This document shows positions 1 to 8,457 of a stretch of DNA of 64,000 bases, in pieces. Origin of the DNA: Planctomycetota bacterium (GTDB taxonomy: Bacteria > Planctomycetota > J058); assembly GCA_019636275.1 (NCBI GenBank), contig JAHBXY010000011.1, positions 1 through 64,000 on the forward strand. Direction: 5' to 3'. The notes beneath the pieces were generated by a model that saw nothing but the letters and a program-made list of their open reading frames with translations, was not told where the DNA came from and searched no databases. Made by a program: the position numbers and the translations under genes. Numbering within the stretch: the first letter of the stretch is position 1; every line of letters begins with the position of its first letter.

Positions 1-417
1 CGGCGGCGGCTCGCTCGTGCGCACCACGCGGCGCCCCTCGCAGCCAGGCGCCGCGCAGCGGCCGTGCTCGGCGAAGCACTCGCCATGGTGCGCGGCGAGG
101 CAGGCCGCGCAGTAGAGGGTGCGCTCGACCTCCAGCGCGTCGTGGCAGAACGTGCACCGGAGGCGAACGGTGGGCGGCGGCGCGGCCGCGGCGGCCGCGG
201 CCTCGAGCGCCTCGATCCGCTCGAGCACCGCGGGGAGCTCGGCCTCCGGGTCGAACGGCAGCGGCGGCGCCTCGAGGGCGCGCGCGAGCGCGGCCTGCGC
301 CGCCTGGCAGCGGTCGCAGCCGTCGACGTGCTCGACCACGGCCCCGGCGTCGCCGTCGTCGTCGTCGAGGAGGCCCTCGCGGAGGAGCAGGAGCAGGTCG
401 GGTCCCGGGCAGCTCAT
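1..417 (-). CDS. Putative anti-sigma / RING-like zinc-finger protein (partial)
   Basis: The gene begins with ATG at 417, inside an ATGA overlap with the stop of the ECF sigma gene, and runs off the left edge, so only about 139 residues are visible. The N-terminus starts MSCPGP and carries an H-x3-C-x2-C pattern (HVDGCDRC) typical of zf-HC2 anti-sigma factors. An acidic, Ala-rich linker follows. The C-terminal half has a cysteine/histidine cluster (CTFC...CAAC...HHGEC...CAAPGC) resembling a treble-clef or RING-like zinc ribbon. Translational coupling to the sigma factor suggests it is the cognate regulator. No transmembrane segment is visible in the part present. The anti-sigma role is inferred from context. 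Confidence 0.6.
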   Translation of the reverse strand, partial: MSCPGPDLLLLLREGLLDDDDGDAGAVVEHVDGCDRCQAAQAALARALEAPPLPFDPEAELPAVLERIEALEAAAAAAAPPPTVRLRCTFCHDALEVERTLYCAACLAAHHGECFAEHGRCAAPGCEGRRVVRTSEPPP

Positions 418-1001
418 CGCACCACCCCCTGCCGCTCCGCCTCGCGCCCCAGACGCTCGACGGCGGCCTTCATGCGGTACTTGGCCGTGCGCACCGAGCA
501 GCCCAGCGAGTCGGCGATCTCCTCGTAGGTGTGCCCCTGGTCGTGGCGGAGCAGGAACACGGCCCGCTCGCCCTCGCCGAGCGCGTCGAGCGCCCGGCGC
601 AGGAGGCCGTGCTCCTCGCGCGCGGCGGCGATCCTGGCCGGGTCGGCCTCGCCGCCCGCCTGCGCGGCGGCGGCGAGGGCCTCGGGCTCGAGCCGCTCCT
701 CCGGCCGGCGCCCCTTGCGCTTCCACTGGTCGAGCGACACGTTGCGCGCGATCCGGTAGAGCCAGGGCCGCAGCGGCCGCCCCCGCTCGAGCGCGTCGAG
801 CGCGCCGTGGAAGCGCACGAACGTCTCCTGCAGGGCGTCGCGCGCCGCCTCCGCGTCGCCGGCGTGCAGGCCGTGGAGGAAGCCGAGCACCGCGCCGGCG
901 TGGCGCCGGTAGAGCTCCGCGAACGCCTGCGACCCGGTCCGCCGCGCCTCGCGGCAGCGGGCGACCAGGTCGTCGTCGGTGGGGGGTGGCTCGGCTCCCA
1001 T
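414..1001 (-). CDS. ECF-family RNA polymerase sigma factor
   Basis: A 195-residue protein with the two-domain plan of extracytoplasmic-function sigma factors. Region 2 lies at about residues 25-95 and includes the signature ALQETFVRFH and the RPWLYRIARN core that binds the -10 element. Region 4 lies at about 130-185 with AVFLLRHDQGHTYEEIADSLGCSVRTAKYRM, a helix-turn-helix read here as separate short motifs: LLRHDQGHTYEEIA and CSVRTAKYRM. ATG at 1001 is preceded by AGGAG at good spacing. The stop overlaps the start of the zinc-finger gene downstream, so the two are probably one operon and a sigma/anti-sigma pair. The target regulon cannot be read from the window. Confidence 0.9.
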   Translation of the reverse strand: MGAEPPPTDDDLVARCREARRTGSQAFAELYRRHAGAVLGFLHGLHAGDAEAARDALQETFVRFHGALDALERGRPLRPWLYRIARNVSLDQWKRKGRRPEERLEPEALAAAAQAGGEADPARIAAAREEHGLLRRALDALGEGERAVFLLRHDQGHTYEEIADSLGCSVRTAKYRMKAAVERLGREAERQGVVR

Positions 1002-1093
1002 GGCGCTCCTTCGTCCGTGCCCTTCTTACGCCACCGGGGAGGCCGGAGTGCAAGTCGGGCCAAGGAGCCGCGCGCAAAGGACCTATGCTGGCC

Positions 1094-2617
1094 TCAGGCC
1101 GTCGGCCGCCGGCGCCGGGCGACGGCGCGCTGCGGCTTCGCCGGGGCTGGTTCCGGCGGCGCCGCCGCCGGCACGAGCGGCGCGTCGGCCAGGCCGACCT
1201 CGGCCCACGTGCGCCGCCACGCGTCGGCGTCGAGCTCGCCCGCGACGAGCTGCTCGACGAGCTTCCCGGGCTCGAGGCTCCGCTCGCCGCGCGTCGCCAC
1301 GGTCGGCTGCCCCGGCGCGGCCGTCACGCGCCAGCCGGCGTCGGCGAGGACCACGGTCAGCGCGATGCTGATCACGCCCTTGGCCCGCGTGCGCGCCTCC
1401 TCGCGGCCGATCGGCGGCCCGCCGCCGGGCGAGGTGCGGTCGACCAGGTCCTGCAGCCGGTCGAGCCGCTCGGGGAGCGACGCCGGCGTGACGCCGGCGA
1501 GGCGGGCGCCCACGTCGACGAGCGCCTCGCGCCAGCGCGGGACGAGGACCTCGTGCGCGAGCTCCTCCCAGGCGCGCGGCGACAGCTTGCGCGCCTCGGC
1601 GCCGAACAGCTCGACGAGGAGCTGCTGCTCGAGCTCGTCGACGTCGTCGAGCAGCGTGACCGCCGCCGGCGACTTGCCGGCCTCGCCCTGCTGCGGGAGC
1701 CCCTCCAGGTTCGCCAGGCGCTCGCGCAGCGGCGGGTGCGTGTCGTAGAGGCTGACCTTGCCGTGCGCGAGCTCGTCGCGGACGCCGTCCCGCACGGCGC
1801 GGGCGATCTCGTCGGCGCGGAGGAACAGCCGGAACCCGCCGGCGAGCGGCGGACGGGAGCCCGCCGACAGCGCGGGGAGGTACTCGTGCTGCATGAAGGC
1901 GTCGAACGCCGGCGCGCCCCCGTGGACCTTCTTCAGGCCGCTGGCGAAGACCTTCGGGCCGACGACCGAGGCGGCGAGCGCGTCGGCCTCAAGCTCCTGA
2001 TGACGCGACACGGCGCCCGTGAGCGTCAGGAACACGTAGCCGTAGGCCCTGAACGGGTACTGCAGCACGGTCTCGGAGAAGGTCTCGAGGGTGCGCCCGA
2101 TCGCGCCGCGCGTCTTGTAGATCCACGGCCCGAGCGCGACGTCGCCGCCCTTGAAGTGGCCGAGCTCGTGCGCCAGCACCCCCTTGAACTCCTCGACGCT
2201 GAGGAGCTGCAGGAGCGGCAGGCCGACGCCCATGACGCGCCGGCTGCCGAAGCCCATGATCCCGCCGCGCGAGGTCACGAACGCGTTGACGTCCGGCACC
2301 AGGTAGACCTCGGCCGGCATGGGCTCCTTCACCCTGGCCGCGAGCCCCTCCAGCGCCTCGAACAGCCGCGGGTGGCGCTTCTTCGTCAGCCGGGGCCCGG
2401 GCGGCGTGAAGCGGTCGGGCCGCGGGAAGATCGAGATCAGGATCCCGACCCCGCCGATCACGCACAGGAGCGCGAGCTTGGGGTGGATCCGCTTGGTGTA
2501 CATGACCTCCAGGATCGGCAGCCCGATCAGGCCGCCGGCCAGGCCGAGGGCCAGCAGGTAGAAGCCGATCATCAGCAGGAGCGCGAGCGCCGCGCGCGCC
2601 GCCAGGCTCGTGGTCAT
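1094..2617 (-). CDS. M48-family zinc metalloprotease, membrane-anchored
   Basis: A roughly 507-residue integral-membrane protease. Two hydrophobic helices (about residues 8-36 and 47-64) precede the peptidase domain. The zinc motif HELGH is at about 150-154, and the third ligand is expected in ELEAD near 208. DTHPPLRERL, the usual C-terminal landmark of HtpX/M48 enzymes, is present. Start chosen at ATG 2617 because GGGAGG lies just upstream; an in-frame start at 2665 has no such site. The last 200 residues are extra compared with HtpX and have no recognised domain; they end in a Pro/Ala/Arg-rich tail. A role in membrane-protein quality control is inferred from the family. Confidence 0.85.
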   Translation of the reverse strand: MTTSLAARAALALLLMIGFYLLALGLAGGLIGLPILEVMYTKRIHPKLALLCVIGGVGILISIFPRPDRFTPPGPRLTKKRHPRLFEALEGLAARVKEPMPAEVYLVPDVNAFVTSRGGIMGFGSRRVMGVGLPLLQLLSVEEFKGVLAHELGHFKGGDVALGPWIYKTRGAIGRTLETFSETVLQYPFRAYGYVFLTLTGAVSRHQELEADALAASVVGPKVFASGLKKVHGGAPAFDAFMQHEYLPALSAGSRPPLAGGFRLFLRADEIARAVRDGVRDELAHGKVSLYDTHPPLRERLANLEGLPQQGEAGKSPAAVTLLDDVDELEQQLLVELFGAEARKLSPRAWEELAHEVLVPRWREALVDVGARLAGVTPASLPERLDRLQDLVDRTSPGGGPPIGREEARTRAKGVISIALTVVLADAGWRVTAAPGQPTVATRGERSLEPGKLVEQLVAGELDADAWRRTWAEVGLADAPLVPAAAPPEPAPAKPQRAVARRRRPTA

Positions 2618-2712
2618 CCCCGACCTCCCGCCCGGAGCGTGGCAGCGCCGCCGCCCGCGCGCCACGCTTGTTGCCAGGGTGACGGCCGGTCCCGTCCGGG
2701 TAGGCTGGGGGC

Positions 2713-3189
2713 GTGACGACGGAAGGCGACGAAGGCGTCACGCTCCTCCGGCCGGCGACGCGCCGCCGCGCGGCGTGGACGATCCTCCAGAGCGGGCTCA
2801 TGGTCCTGATCGCCCTGCAGGCGGGCGCCGTCGGCGGCGTCGCGGCGTACATGGTCGGCCTGGCCCTGCGCCACGGCCGGCCGCCCGACTGGGCGCTGGC
2901 CGTGGCGGCGGCGACGGCCGGCGCCATCGGTGTGGCCGTCTCGGGCAGGCTCGTCCTGGGCACCTGGCGCGCCGGCGCTCGCGCCCTGGCCGTGGCCGCC
3001 GTGGGCGTGGCCGCCGCGGTCGGCACCTTCCACTCGCCGATCCTCGCCGAGCGCCTGGGCGAGCACGCGCGCGGGCTGGCCGCCGGGGTCGCCATGTTCG
3101 GGGCGGCGGCGATCGCCAGCGTGGGCCTCCTGGTCCTCGCGCCGCCGCCCGGAGCCGCCCGGAGCCGCCCGGAGCCGCCGGCCGCGTGA
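2713..3189 (+). CDS. Hypothetical four-helix membrane protein
   Basis: GTG start; 158 residues. Four hydrophobic segments are visible (about residues 24-50, 62-80, 88-103 and 119-138), ending in a repetitive Pro/Arg/Ala tail (GAARSRPEPPAA). No family recognised. A TAGGCT -10-like box at 2701-2706 sits only about 6 bases before the start codon, so the transcript may be leaderless. The stop overlaps the GTG of the next gene (GTGA), so the two are probably co-transcribed. Confidence 0.65.
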   Translation: MTTEGDEGVTLLRPATRRRAAWTILQSGLMVLIALQAGAVGGVAAYMVGLALRHGRPPDWALAVAAATAGAIGVAVSGRLVLGTWRAGARALAVAAVGVAAAVGTFHSPILAERLGEHARGLAAGVAMFGAAAIASVGLLVLAPPPGAARSRPEPPAA

Positions 3190-3740
3190 GCGCCCCGCTC
3201 GTCCTCCCCCTGCGGCGCGGCCGCCTGCTCGCCCTCCTGGCGCTGGCGCTCCTGTTCGTCGCCGCCGGCGCGTGCTTCGCGTGGCGCGTGGGGCCGCCGG
3301 CGCTCGACTTCACGCGCAACACCCTGCGCGACGAGGCGCTGCGGGCGATCGGCCTGGGGGCGGTCGGCTTCTTCGGCCTGTGCGCCGCCGCGATCGCGCG
3401 GCTCCTCGTGCGCGGGGGCCCGGGCCTCGTGATCGACGACGAGGGGTTGATCGACGGCACGAGCGGCGCGGCCCCGGGGCGGGTGCGCTGGGACGAGGTC
3501 GCGGCCGTGCGCGTCGTGCGGGTGCCAGGGGGGCAGCCGGGGCTCGTCGGCCTGGAGCTGGTCGACGTCGAGCGCTTCCTCGACCGGCTCTCGCTCCTCC
3601 AGCGCTGGCTCGCGCGCAGCTACGTGGCCGCGGGCGACCCGCCGGTGGGGCTCCGCGCCGCCTCCGTGGGCCTCGAGGCCGACGCCCTGGCGGCGCTGAT
3701 CGAGGCCGAGCGCGCCCGCCGCGCGCCGCCCGCGGCCTGA
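3186..3740 (+). CDS. STM3941-like small membrane protein
   Basis: GTG start overlapping the stop of the preceding gene; 184 residues. Two N-terminal hydrophobic helices (about 12-36 and 52-76) are followed by a soluble domain starting LVIDDEGLIDGTS, then VRWDEVAAVRV, and a region with RFLDRLSLLQRWLARS. This order of two helices, an IDDEGL-type strand and a W-x-E-V strand is characteristic of the STM3941 family. Function of the family is unknown. It ends about 40 bases before the PPK2 gene. Confidence 0.6.
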   Translation: MSAPLVLPLRRGRLLALLALALLFVAAGACFAWRVGPPALDFTRNTLRDEALRAIGLGAVGFFGLCAAAIARLLVRGGPGLVIDDEGLIDGTSGAAPGRVRWDEVAAVRVVRVPGGQPGLVGLELVDVERFLDRLSLLQRWLARSYVAAGDPPVGLRAASVGLEADALAALIEAERARRAPPAA

Positions 3741-3765
3741 CCGTGCGCCCGCCCGCCGCGACCGT

Positions 3766-3771
3766 TATGGT
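3766..3771 (+). promoter_or_regulatory. Putative -10 box (TATGGT) for the PPK2 gene
   Basis: TATGGT lies 11 bases before the GTG start in the short gap after the membrane-protein gene. This is one of several TANNNT boxes in the window that sit 6-20 bases before a start codon. No clear -35 element. Confidence 0.3.
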
Positions 3772-3782
3772 CGGCAGGCGAG

Positions 3783-4673
3783 GTGCGCGTGTTCCAGGAC
3801 TTCCCCGAGAGCCCCTACCGCGTCCCCTACGAGGGCGCCTTCAAGGTCAAGCGGGCGCCCACCGCGCCGCCGAAGGACGCGCCGGGCAAGAAGCGCTGCG
3901 AGCAGGAGCTCGACGCGCTCGTCAAGCAGATGCGCAAGCTCCAGGACCGGCTCTACGCCAGCGACGACCACGCGGTGCTGCTCGTGTTCCAGGCCATGGA
4001 CGCGGCCGGCAAGGACGGCACGATCCGCGCGGTCATGTCGGGCGTGAACCCGGCCGGCTGCCAGGTCTACTCGTTCAAGCAGCCCTCGGCCGAGGAGCTC
4101 GACCACGACTTCCTCTGGCGCTGCGCCCTGCGCCTCCCCGAGCGCGGACGGATCGGGATCTTCAACCGCAGCTACTACGAGGAGACGCTGATCGTCCGCG
4201 TGCACCCGGAGTACCTCGGCGCCCAGAAGCTCCCCTGGCGGCCGGAGCGCCTCGACGACCTGTGGGAGCAGCGCTTCGAGTCGATCCGCAACTTCGAGCT
4301 GCACCTCGCCCGCCAGGGGACCGTGATCATCAAGTTCTGGCTGCACGTCGGCCGCGACGAGCAGAAGCGGCGCTTCCTGGCCCGGATCGACGAGGGCGCC
4401 AAGAACTGGAAGTTCAGCTCGGGTGACATCAAGGAGCGCGGGCGCTGGAAGGACTACATGAAGGCCTACGAGGAGGCGCTGGCGGCCACGTCGCGCCCGT
4501 GGGCGCCGTGGTACGCGATCCCGGCCGACGACAAGGCCTTCATGCGCGTGCAGGTCGCGCACGTGATCACGGAGACGCTGCGCTCGCTCGGCCTCGAGTA
4601 CCCGGCGCTGTCGCAGAAGGACCGCGAGCAGCTCGCCGAGATGCGCGCGCTCCTCGAGGCCGAGGACGCCTGA
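3783..4673 (+). CDS. Polyphosphate kinase 2 family (polyP:nucleotide phosphotransferase)
   Basis: 296 residues with the full PPK2 fold. Walker A is MDAAGKDGT at about 72-80, the Walker B-like strand is GRIGIFNRSYYEE at about 122-134, and the lid segment includes RDEQKRRF. Such enzymes transfer phosphate between polyphosphate and nucleoside mono- or diphosphates in the cytosol. The N-terminal stretch RVPYEGAFKVKR matches the class I-like PPK2 layout. Start taken as GTG 3783; GTG 3789 is an alternative. Nucleotide specificity cannot be assigned by eye. The 3' end overlaps an antisense small ORF. Confidence 0.9.
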   Translation: MRVFQDFPESPYRVPYEGAFKVKRAPTAPPKDAPGKKRCEQELDALVKQMRKLQDRLYASDDHAVLLVFQAMDAAGKDGTIRAVMSGVNPAGCQVYSFKQPSAEELDHDFLWRCALRLPERGRIGIFNRSYYEETLIVRVHPEYLGAQKLPWRPERLDDLWEQRFESIRNFELHLARQGTVIIKFWLHVGRDEQKRRFLARIDEGAKNWKFSSGDIKERGRWKDYMKAYEEALAATSRPWAPWYAIPADDKAFMRVQVAHVITETLRSLGLEYPALSQKDREQLAEMRALLEAEDA

Positions 4674-4911
4674 CCGACGGACAGGGGCACGGCGGCTCGC
4701 CGGACGGCGGCGCGAGCTCGGGCTCGGGCCGGCCGCAGCGCGGGCACGCCGTCAGCGCCCGGCGCCACGCCGCCCGGACGAACTGGGCGAGCTCGGGGTG
4801 GAGCGCGCCGTCGGCGAGGAGCAACGCCTCGAGCGTGCCGCCCTCGCGGGCGCGCCGGGCGCGCGCCCGGCGAAGGTCCTCGCGGCTCACCGCGCCCGTG
4901 CGCAGGGCCAT
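4567..4911 (-). CDS. Small MshEN-like / zinc-ribbon protein
   Basis: About 114 residues. The first 50 (LRTGAVSREDLRRARA... GTLEALLLADGALHPELAQFV) match the pattern of GspE/MshE N-terminal repeats, and CPRCGRPEPELAPP with CPCP follows as a possible metal site. ATG 4911 is chosen; GTG 4935 would overlap the stop of the upstream acyltransferase gene. The reading frame continues 107 bases antisense into the PPK2 gene, and the last 35 residues there are low-complexity Arg/Ala/Pro. The reality of that tail is doubtful. Function unknown. Confidence 0.45.
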   Translation of the reverse strand: MALRTGAVSREDLRRARARRAREGGTLEALLLADGALHPELAQFVRAAWRRALTACPRCGRPEPELAPPSGEPPCPCPSVRRPRPRGARASRRAARGPSATAPGTRGRASAASP

Positions 4912-4922
4912 CCGGGCCCAGG

Positions 4923-5819
4923 TCAAGCGACGCACGCACCACCCTCCACGAGGGCGCGCCGGTCGCCGCGGGAGCGCAGGCCCGGCCGCGCGGGGCGCTC
5001 GAGCCGGCGGAGGAGGCGCGTCAGCGCCGGGGCGTCGCCGCGCCGCGCGTCGAGGAGCAGCAGGGCGTCCAGGGCCTCGCCGAAGGCCGGGTCGACGTTC
5101 AGGGCCAGGTGCGACGCCCCCAGCTCGAGGTAGCGGCGCAGGAGCACCGGCGCGCCCGCGCCGTCGGGCTCGAGGTCGCGCACGTGCTCGTCGAGCGCCT
5201 CGAGGGGCCCCACGTCGACCTCGACGCCGAGCGGCGGGAGGGTCGGCGCGCGGCGCGGCGCCACGCGCGCGGCGAGGACCGGGTCGCGCCGCGCCTCGAG
5301 GTGCCGCGCGATCAGCGCCTGCGACGCCGGCTGGTAGCGCGCGCTCACGGTCACCGACCCGAGGAGGTGCGAGCGCCCCTCGGCCCGCAGGAGCGCCAGG
5401 AGCCCGCGCCAGAGGAGCTGCAAGGGCGCGTGGGCCCGCTGCGCCTCGCGGCGCACGAAGGAGCGCCCGAGCTCCAGCGCCGGGCCGAGCTCGTCGAAGA
5501 ACGCCGGGTCGTAGCGGAAGAGCGTGCTCGTGTAGAGGCCCTCGACGCCGCGGCGGGCGAGCGTCTCGTGCACGCGCGCGACGCGGTAGGCGCCGAGCAC
5601 GGCCTGCGCGCCGCGGTCCCACAGGACGAGGTGCTCGTAGTCGTCGTCGAACGCGTCGAGGTCGCGCGCCCGCCCCGTGCCCGCGCCGATCGCGCGGAAC
5701 GTCACCTCGCGCAGGCGGCCGACCTCGTCGAGCAGCGCGGGCGTCCGCTCGCGGCGCGTGAGGAGGACGGCGAGGTCGCCCTGGGCGGCGAGCGCCGCGT
5801 CGGGCCCCAGCCCGCGCAC
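4923..5819 (-). CDS. OlsB-like GNAT acyltransferase (Acetyltransf_5)
   Basis: 298 residues from a GTG start. The core (LLDEVGRLREVTFRAIG, DDDYEHLVLWDR, VLGAYRV, GRSFV) is the pattern of the GNAT subfamily that includes ornithine-acyl-ACP N-acyltransferase and hemolysin-like acyltransferases. It lies just downstream of a PlsC-type acyltransferase on the same strand. In ornithine-lipid synthesis OlsB adds the first acyl chain and OlsA (PlsC-type) the second, so the pair may make an aminolipid. The true substrate is inference. No better upstream start codon is apparent. Confidence 0.7.
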   Translation of the reverse strand: MRGLGPDAALAAQGDLAVLLTRRERTPALLDEVGRLREVTFRAIGAGTGRARDLDAFDDDYEHLVLWDRGAQAVLGAYRVARVHETLARRGVEGLYTSTLFRYDPAFFDELGPALELGRSFVRREAQRAHAPLQLLWRGLLALLRAEGRSHLLGSVTVSARYQPASQALIARHLEARRDPVLAARVAPRRAPTLPPLGVEVDVGPLEALDEHVRDLEPDGAGAPVLLRRYLELGASHLALNVDPAFGEALDALLLLDARRGDAPALTRLLRRLERPARPGLRSRGDRRALVEGGACVA

Positions 5820-5948
5820 CTCCGCCGCCAGGCGCTCGGGCGTTGCTGGCGGCGACTGGCGCGCGCCACGCGTAAGCCGCGTGGTGACGGCGCCGGCGCC
5901 GTCCGCCGGTCAGAGGAGTTCGACTCCGCGCGCGCAGGCCGGCCGTCG

Positions 5949-6689
5949 TCACGCGCTCGCTGGATCCTGGCCTGCCCACGACGACCCGCGCCGGGCGGCG
6001 CGGCGTGCCAGAGCGCGCGGCAGGAGCGCCGTGCGCAGGCGCGGGTGGAGGAGCCCGGCCGCCTGGAACAGCGCCCCGTTGCGCCCGGGCAGGTGCGCGG
6101 GGACGACGGGCGCGCCGGTGCGGCGCGCCAGCCAGGCCGCCGCCTCGCTCCACACCGGATCGAGGACGCGCAGGCGCCTGAGCTGCAGGTGCGACACGGT
6201 CCCCGCCGGGAAGAGCGCGACGACGTGGCCGGCCGCCAGCCAGTCGTGCGCCGCGCGGAGCGCGCGGACGTTCTCCGGCGCCCCGGCCGGCGCGAACGTG
6301 TCGACCGGCACGAGGACGGACGCCAGCGGCGCCACGCTCGACAGGAGCTCGTTGGCCACGAGCTTCACGTCGGGGCGCAGCCCGAGGAGCAGGTCGAGCA
6401 GCAGGAGCCCGTCGAGGAGCCCGCGCGGGTGGTTGGCGACCACGAGCGCCGGCCCGCGCGCCGGGAGCCGGGCGCGGTCGCCGGCGCCGACCACGGGCGC
6501 CACGCCGAGCGCGGCCAGGGCCCGGGACACGAAGGCGCGCGGCGAGGCCGCCGCCCCCCCCTCGGCGCGGGCGCAGAGCGCGTCCAGGCGGTCGAGCCCC
6601 AGCGCGCGCTCGAGCGCCGGCGCGAGCGGCCCGAGGCGGCGGCCCCCGAGCAAGGTGGTCAGGCGAAACGGCGCGGTCCGGTCCTGCAT
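5949..6689 (-). CDS. PlsC-type lysophospholipid acyltransferase
   Basis: 246 residues from ATG 6689, chosen over ATG 6713 because GGGAGGGAG lies directly upstream. The acyltransferase block I is VVANHPRGLLDG, with the HX5D spacing seen in the hemolysin-associated LPLAT subgroup. Block III is ALFPAGTVS. The protein lacks an obvious N-terminal membrane anchor and ends in an Arg/Ala-rich segment. It precedes the GNAT acyltransferase by about 130 bases, and the two probably act on successive acylation steps of a membrane lipid at the inner membrane. Confidence 0.75.
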   Translation of the reverse strand: MQDRTAPFRLTTLLGGRRLGPLAPALERALGLDRLDALCARAEGGAAASPRAFVSRALAALGVAPVVGAGDRARLPARGPALVVANHPRGLLDGLLLLDLLLGLRPDVKLVANELLSSVAPLASVLVPVDTFAPAGAPENVRALRAAHDWLAAGHVVALFPAGTVSHLQLRRLRVLDPVWSEAAAWLARRTGAPVVPAHLPGRNGALFQAAGLLHPRLRTALLPRALARRAARRGSSWAGQDPASA

Positions 6690-6865
6690 GTCTCCCTCCC
6701 TGGGCGGGAGCATGACCGGCGCGCGTCAACGTCGTCGAAAGGGGGCGTGGGCGCGCCGCAAAGCCCTGCAGCCCCCGCCGCAGGCCCGCACGGGCGCTCC
6801 CACTCACGCGGGACGCTGGCGACGGAGGTCGACGACGGTCCTCTCGCTGACGCCGCCGCTTCCGG

Positions 6866-7834
6866 TCAGGGCGGCGCGAGCAGGGCGTCGAGCGCGCGCT
6901 CGGCCGCCGCCCGGGCCGCGGGGTCGCGGGCCCACAGGCCGTCGACGACGACCGCGGCCGCCTCGCCCCGCGTGCAGGCGCCCGCGCGCGCGAGATCGAC
7001 GAGCGCGATGGCGGCCCGGCGCTGGTGCGCCTGCGCACGAGGCGCCGGCGCAGACGGTCGACTGGCCGGGCGGGGCCGGCGCGCCCGGCCCGAGCAGCCG
7101 CGGCCAGCGCGCGCGCGCGTGGTGGACCGCCCGCGAGGCGGGCGCTGCAGCGCCGCCGGGTCGATGGCAGGGCGACCGCGCCTCCCCCGGCGAGCGCCGC
7201 CGCCTCGCCGCGCGCGGCCGAGCGCGGCCACGACGAGGTCGACGCAGCGGCCGCGGGCAGGTCCAGGGCGGCGAGCACGGCGGTGCCGCACGCGCACTCA
7301 GGGGTCGCTGTCGGCCAGCCAGGCCGCCGCGCCCGCGTCCACGCCGGCGACCGCGCCGAGCGCCGCCAGCGCCCGCGCCGCCAGCGCGGTCGCCCGTCGC
7401 CCGCGCCGCGTCGGCGCGAGGGCCGCCTGCACCGCCGCTGGTTCGCCGCGTCCGACGTGGACGAGGGCCGCTGCGACCTCCTCGAGCACGTCGTCGCGTC
7501 GGTCGCCGACGAGGCGCACCGAGGGCGGGCAGCGCGGCGTCGCCCGCGCCGGCGAGCGCGCAGGGCCAGCCCGGCCCGCACTGCGCGCCGGTCGCCGAAC
7601 GCCCGGCCCAGCCGGGCGACCGCGGTCCGCGTCGTCGACCACCAGGCGCTGCAGAGCCTCGACCGCCGCCGCGCGCACGGCGGCGTCGCGCGAGCCCGAG
7701 AGCAGGCGCAGGAGCGGCGCGCTCGCCGGGTCGCGCGCGGCGGGCCCGACCTCGGCCACGGCGCGGATCGCCTCGACGAGGGCCTGGGCGTCGACCGCGG
7801 CGCTCAGCGTCTGCAGGTGGCGGGCGAGTCCCAC
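6866..7834 (-). pseudogene. HEAT-repeat protein gene broken by several frameshifts
   Basis: The 5' part (GTG 7834) encodes clear HEAT-like helices (ALVEAIRAVAEVG, AVRAAAVEALQRLV). The matching sequence then moves between frames: RTAVARLGRAFGDRRAV in a second frame, ALAGAGDAALPAL in a third, and back to the first (DDVLEEVAAALVHV, ALAARALAALGAV) until a TGA at 7298. After that TAVLAALDLP continues in another frame, and the last segment (AIALVDLARAG... AAAERALDALLAPP) stops at 6866. At least four shifts are needed. Either this is a decayed gene or the assembly has indels here. It follows the Nudix gene by 46 bases on the same strand. Confidence 0.6.
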
Positions 7835-7880
7835 CCCCGCATGCTGGCCGCGCCCGCGGGCGCTCGCCTTTGCAGGCCCT

Positions 7881-8438
7881 TCACGGTCGCGCGGCGCCGC
7901 CGCCGTCCTGGACGCGCACGTCCGGGGCGAGGCGCGGCTGGTCGCGCGTCGCGTGGTAGTAGCGCAGGGCCCAGGCCACGGTCGGGAAGGCCAGGTCGGC
8001 CCAGGGGACGTCCTCCCAGGCGAACAGGCCCACCTCGAGGCTCTCCGGGCCGGCGGCCACGTCGGGGGCCACCAGCGGCGCGCGGAAGAACACCTGCACC
8101 TGGCTGATGTGCGGCAGGTCGTAGACGGCGAGGACGTCCTGCACGTCGATCCGCGCCCGCGCCTCCTCCCAGGCCTCGCGCCGCGCGCCCTCGGCCGTCG
8201 TCTCGCCCTGCTCGAGGAAGCCGGCCGGCAGCGTCCACAGGCCGCGGCGCGGGTCGATCGCGCGCCGGCAGAGGAGCAGCCGCCCCTCCCACGCGCACAC
8301 GGCGCCGACCACCACCCGCGGGTTGACGTAGTGGACCTGCCCGCAGGCGGAGCACACGTGCCGCGCCCGCTCGTCCCCCTCCGGGACGCGCAGCTCGACC
8401 GGGGCGCCGCAGGTCGCGCAGAACCTCACGCGCCCCAT
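7881..8438 (-). CDS. Nudix hydrolase with N-terminal zinc ribbon
   Basis: 185 residues. The N-terminus has a four-cysteine ribbon (CATC ... CSAC) followed by VHYVNPRVVVGAV, and the Nudix box GFLEQGETTAEGARREAWEE spans about residues 75-94, with the conserved G-x5-E-x7-RE-x2-EE pattern. This arrangement resembles NADH-pyrophosphatase-like and NUDT14-like members, which hydrolyse nucleoside diphosphates linked to another moiety. Start at ATG 8438 (MGRVRF); longer forms would run into the divergent selenocysteine tRNA. Exact substrate unknown. Confidence 0.85.
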   Translation of the reverse strand: MGRVRFCATCGAPVELRVPEGDERARHVCSACGQVHYVNPRVVVGAVCAWEGRLLLCRRAIDPRRGLWTLPAGFLEQGETTAEGARREAWEEARARIDVQDVLAVYDLPHISQVQVFFRAPLVAPDVAAGPESLEVGLFAWEDVPWADLAFPTVAWALRYYHATRDQPRLAPDVRVQDGGGAARP

Positions 8439-8457
8439 CGTCGCACGGGGCGTCTGG

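Noticed and set aside
119..2716. Very long Arg/Ala-rich open frame on the + strand across the sigma factor and protease genes
   Set aside because: High-GC shadow: the opposite strand encodes an ECF sigma factor and an M48 protease with clear motifs.
7295..7300. TGA in the HEAT gene read as selenocysteine because a tRNA-Sec is close
   Set aside because: Continuing in the same frame gives Arg-rich nonsense, while the HEAT-like sequence continues in a different frame; a frameshift explains it better.
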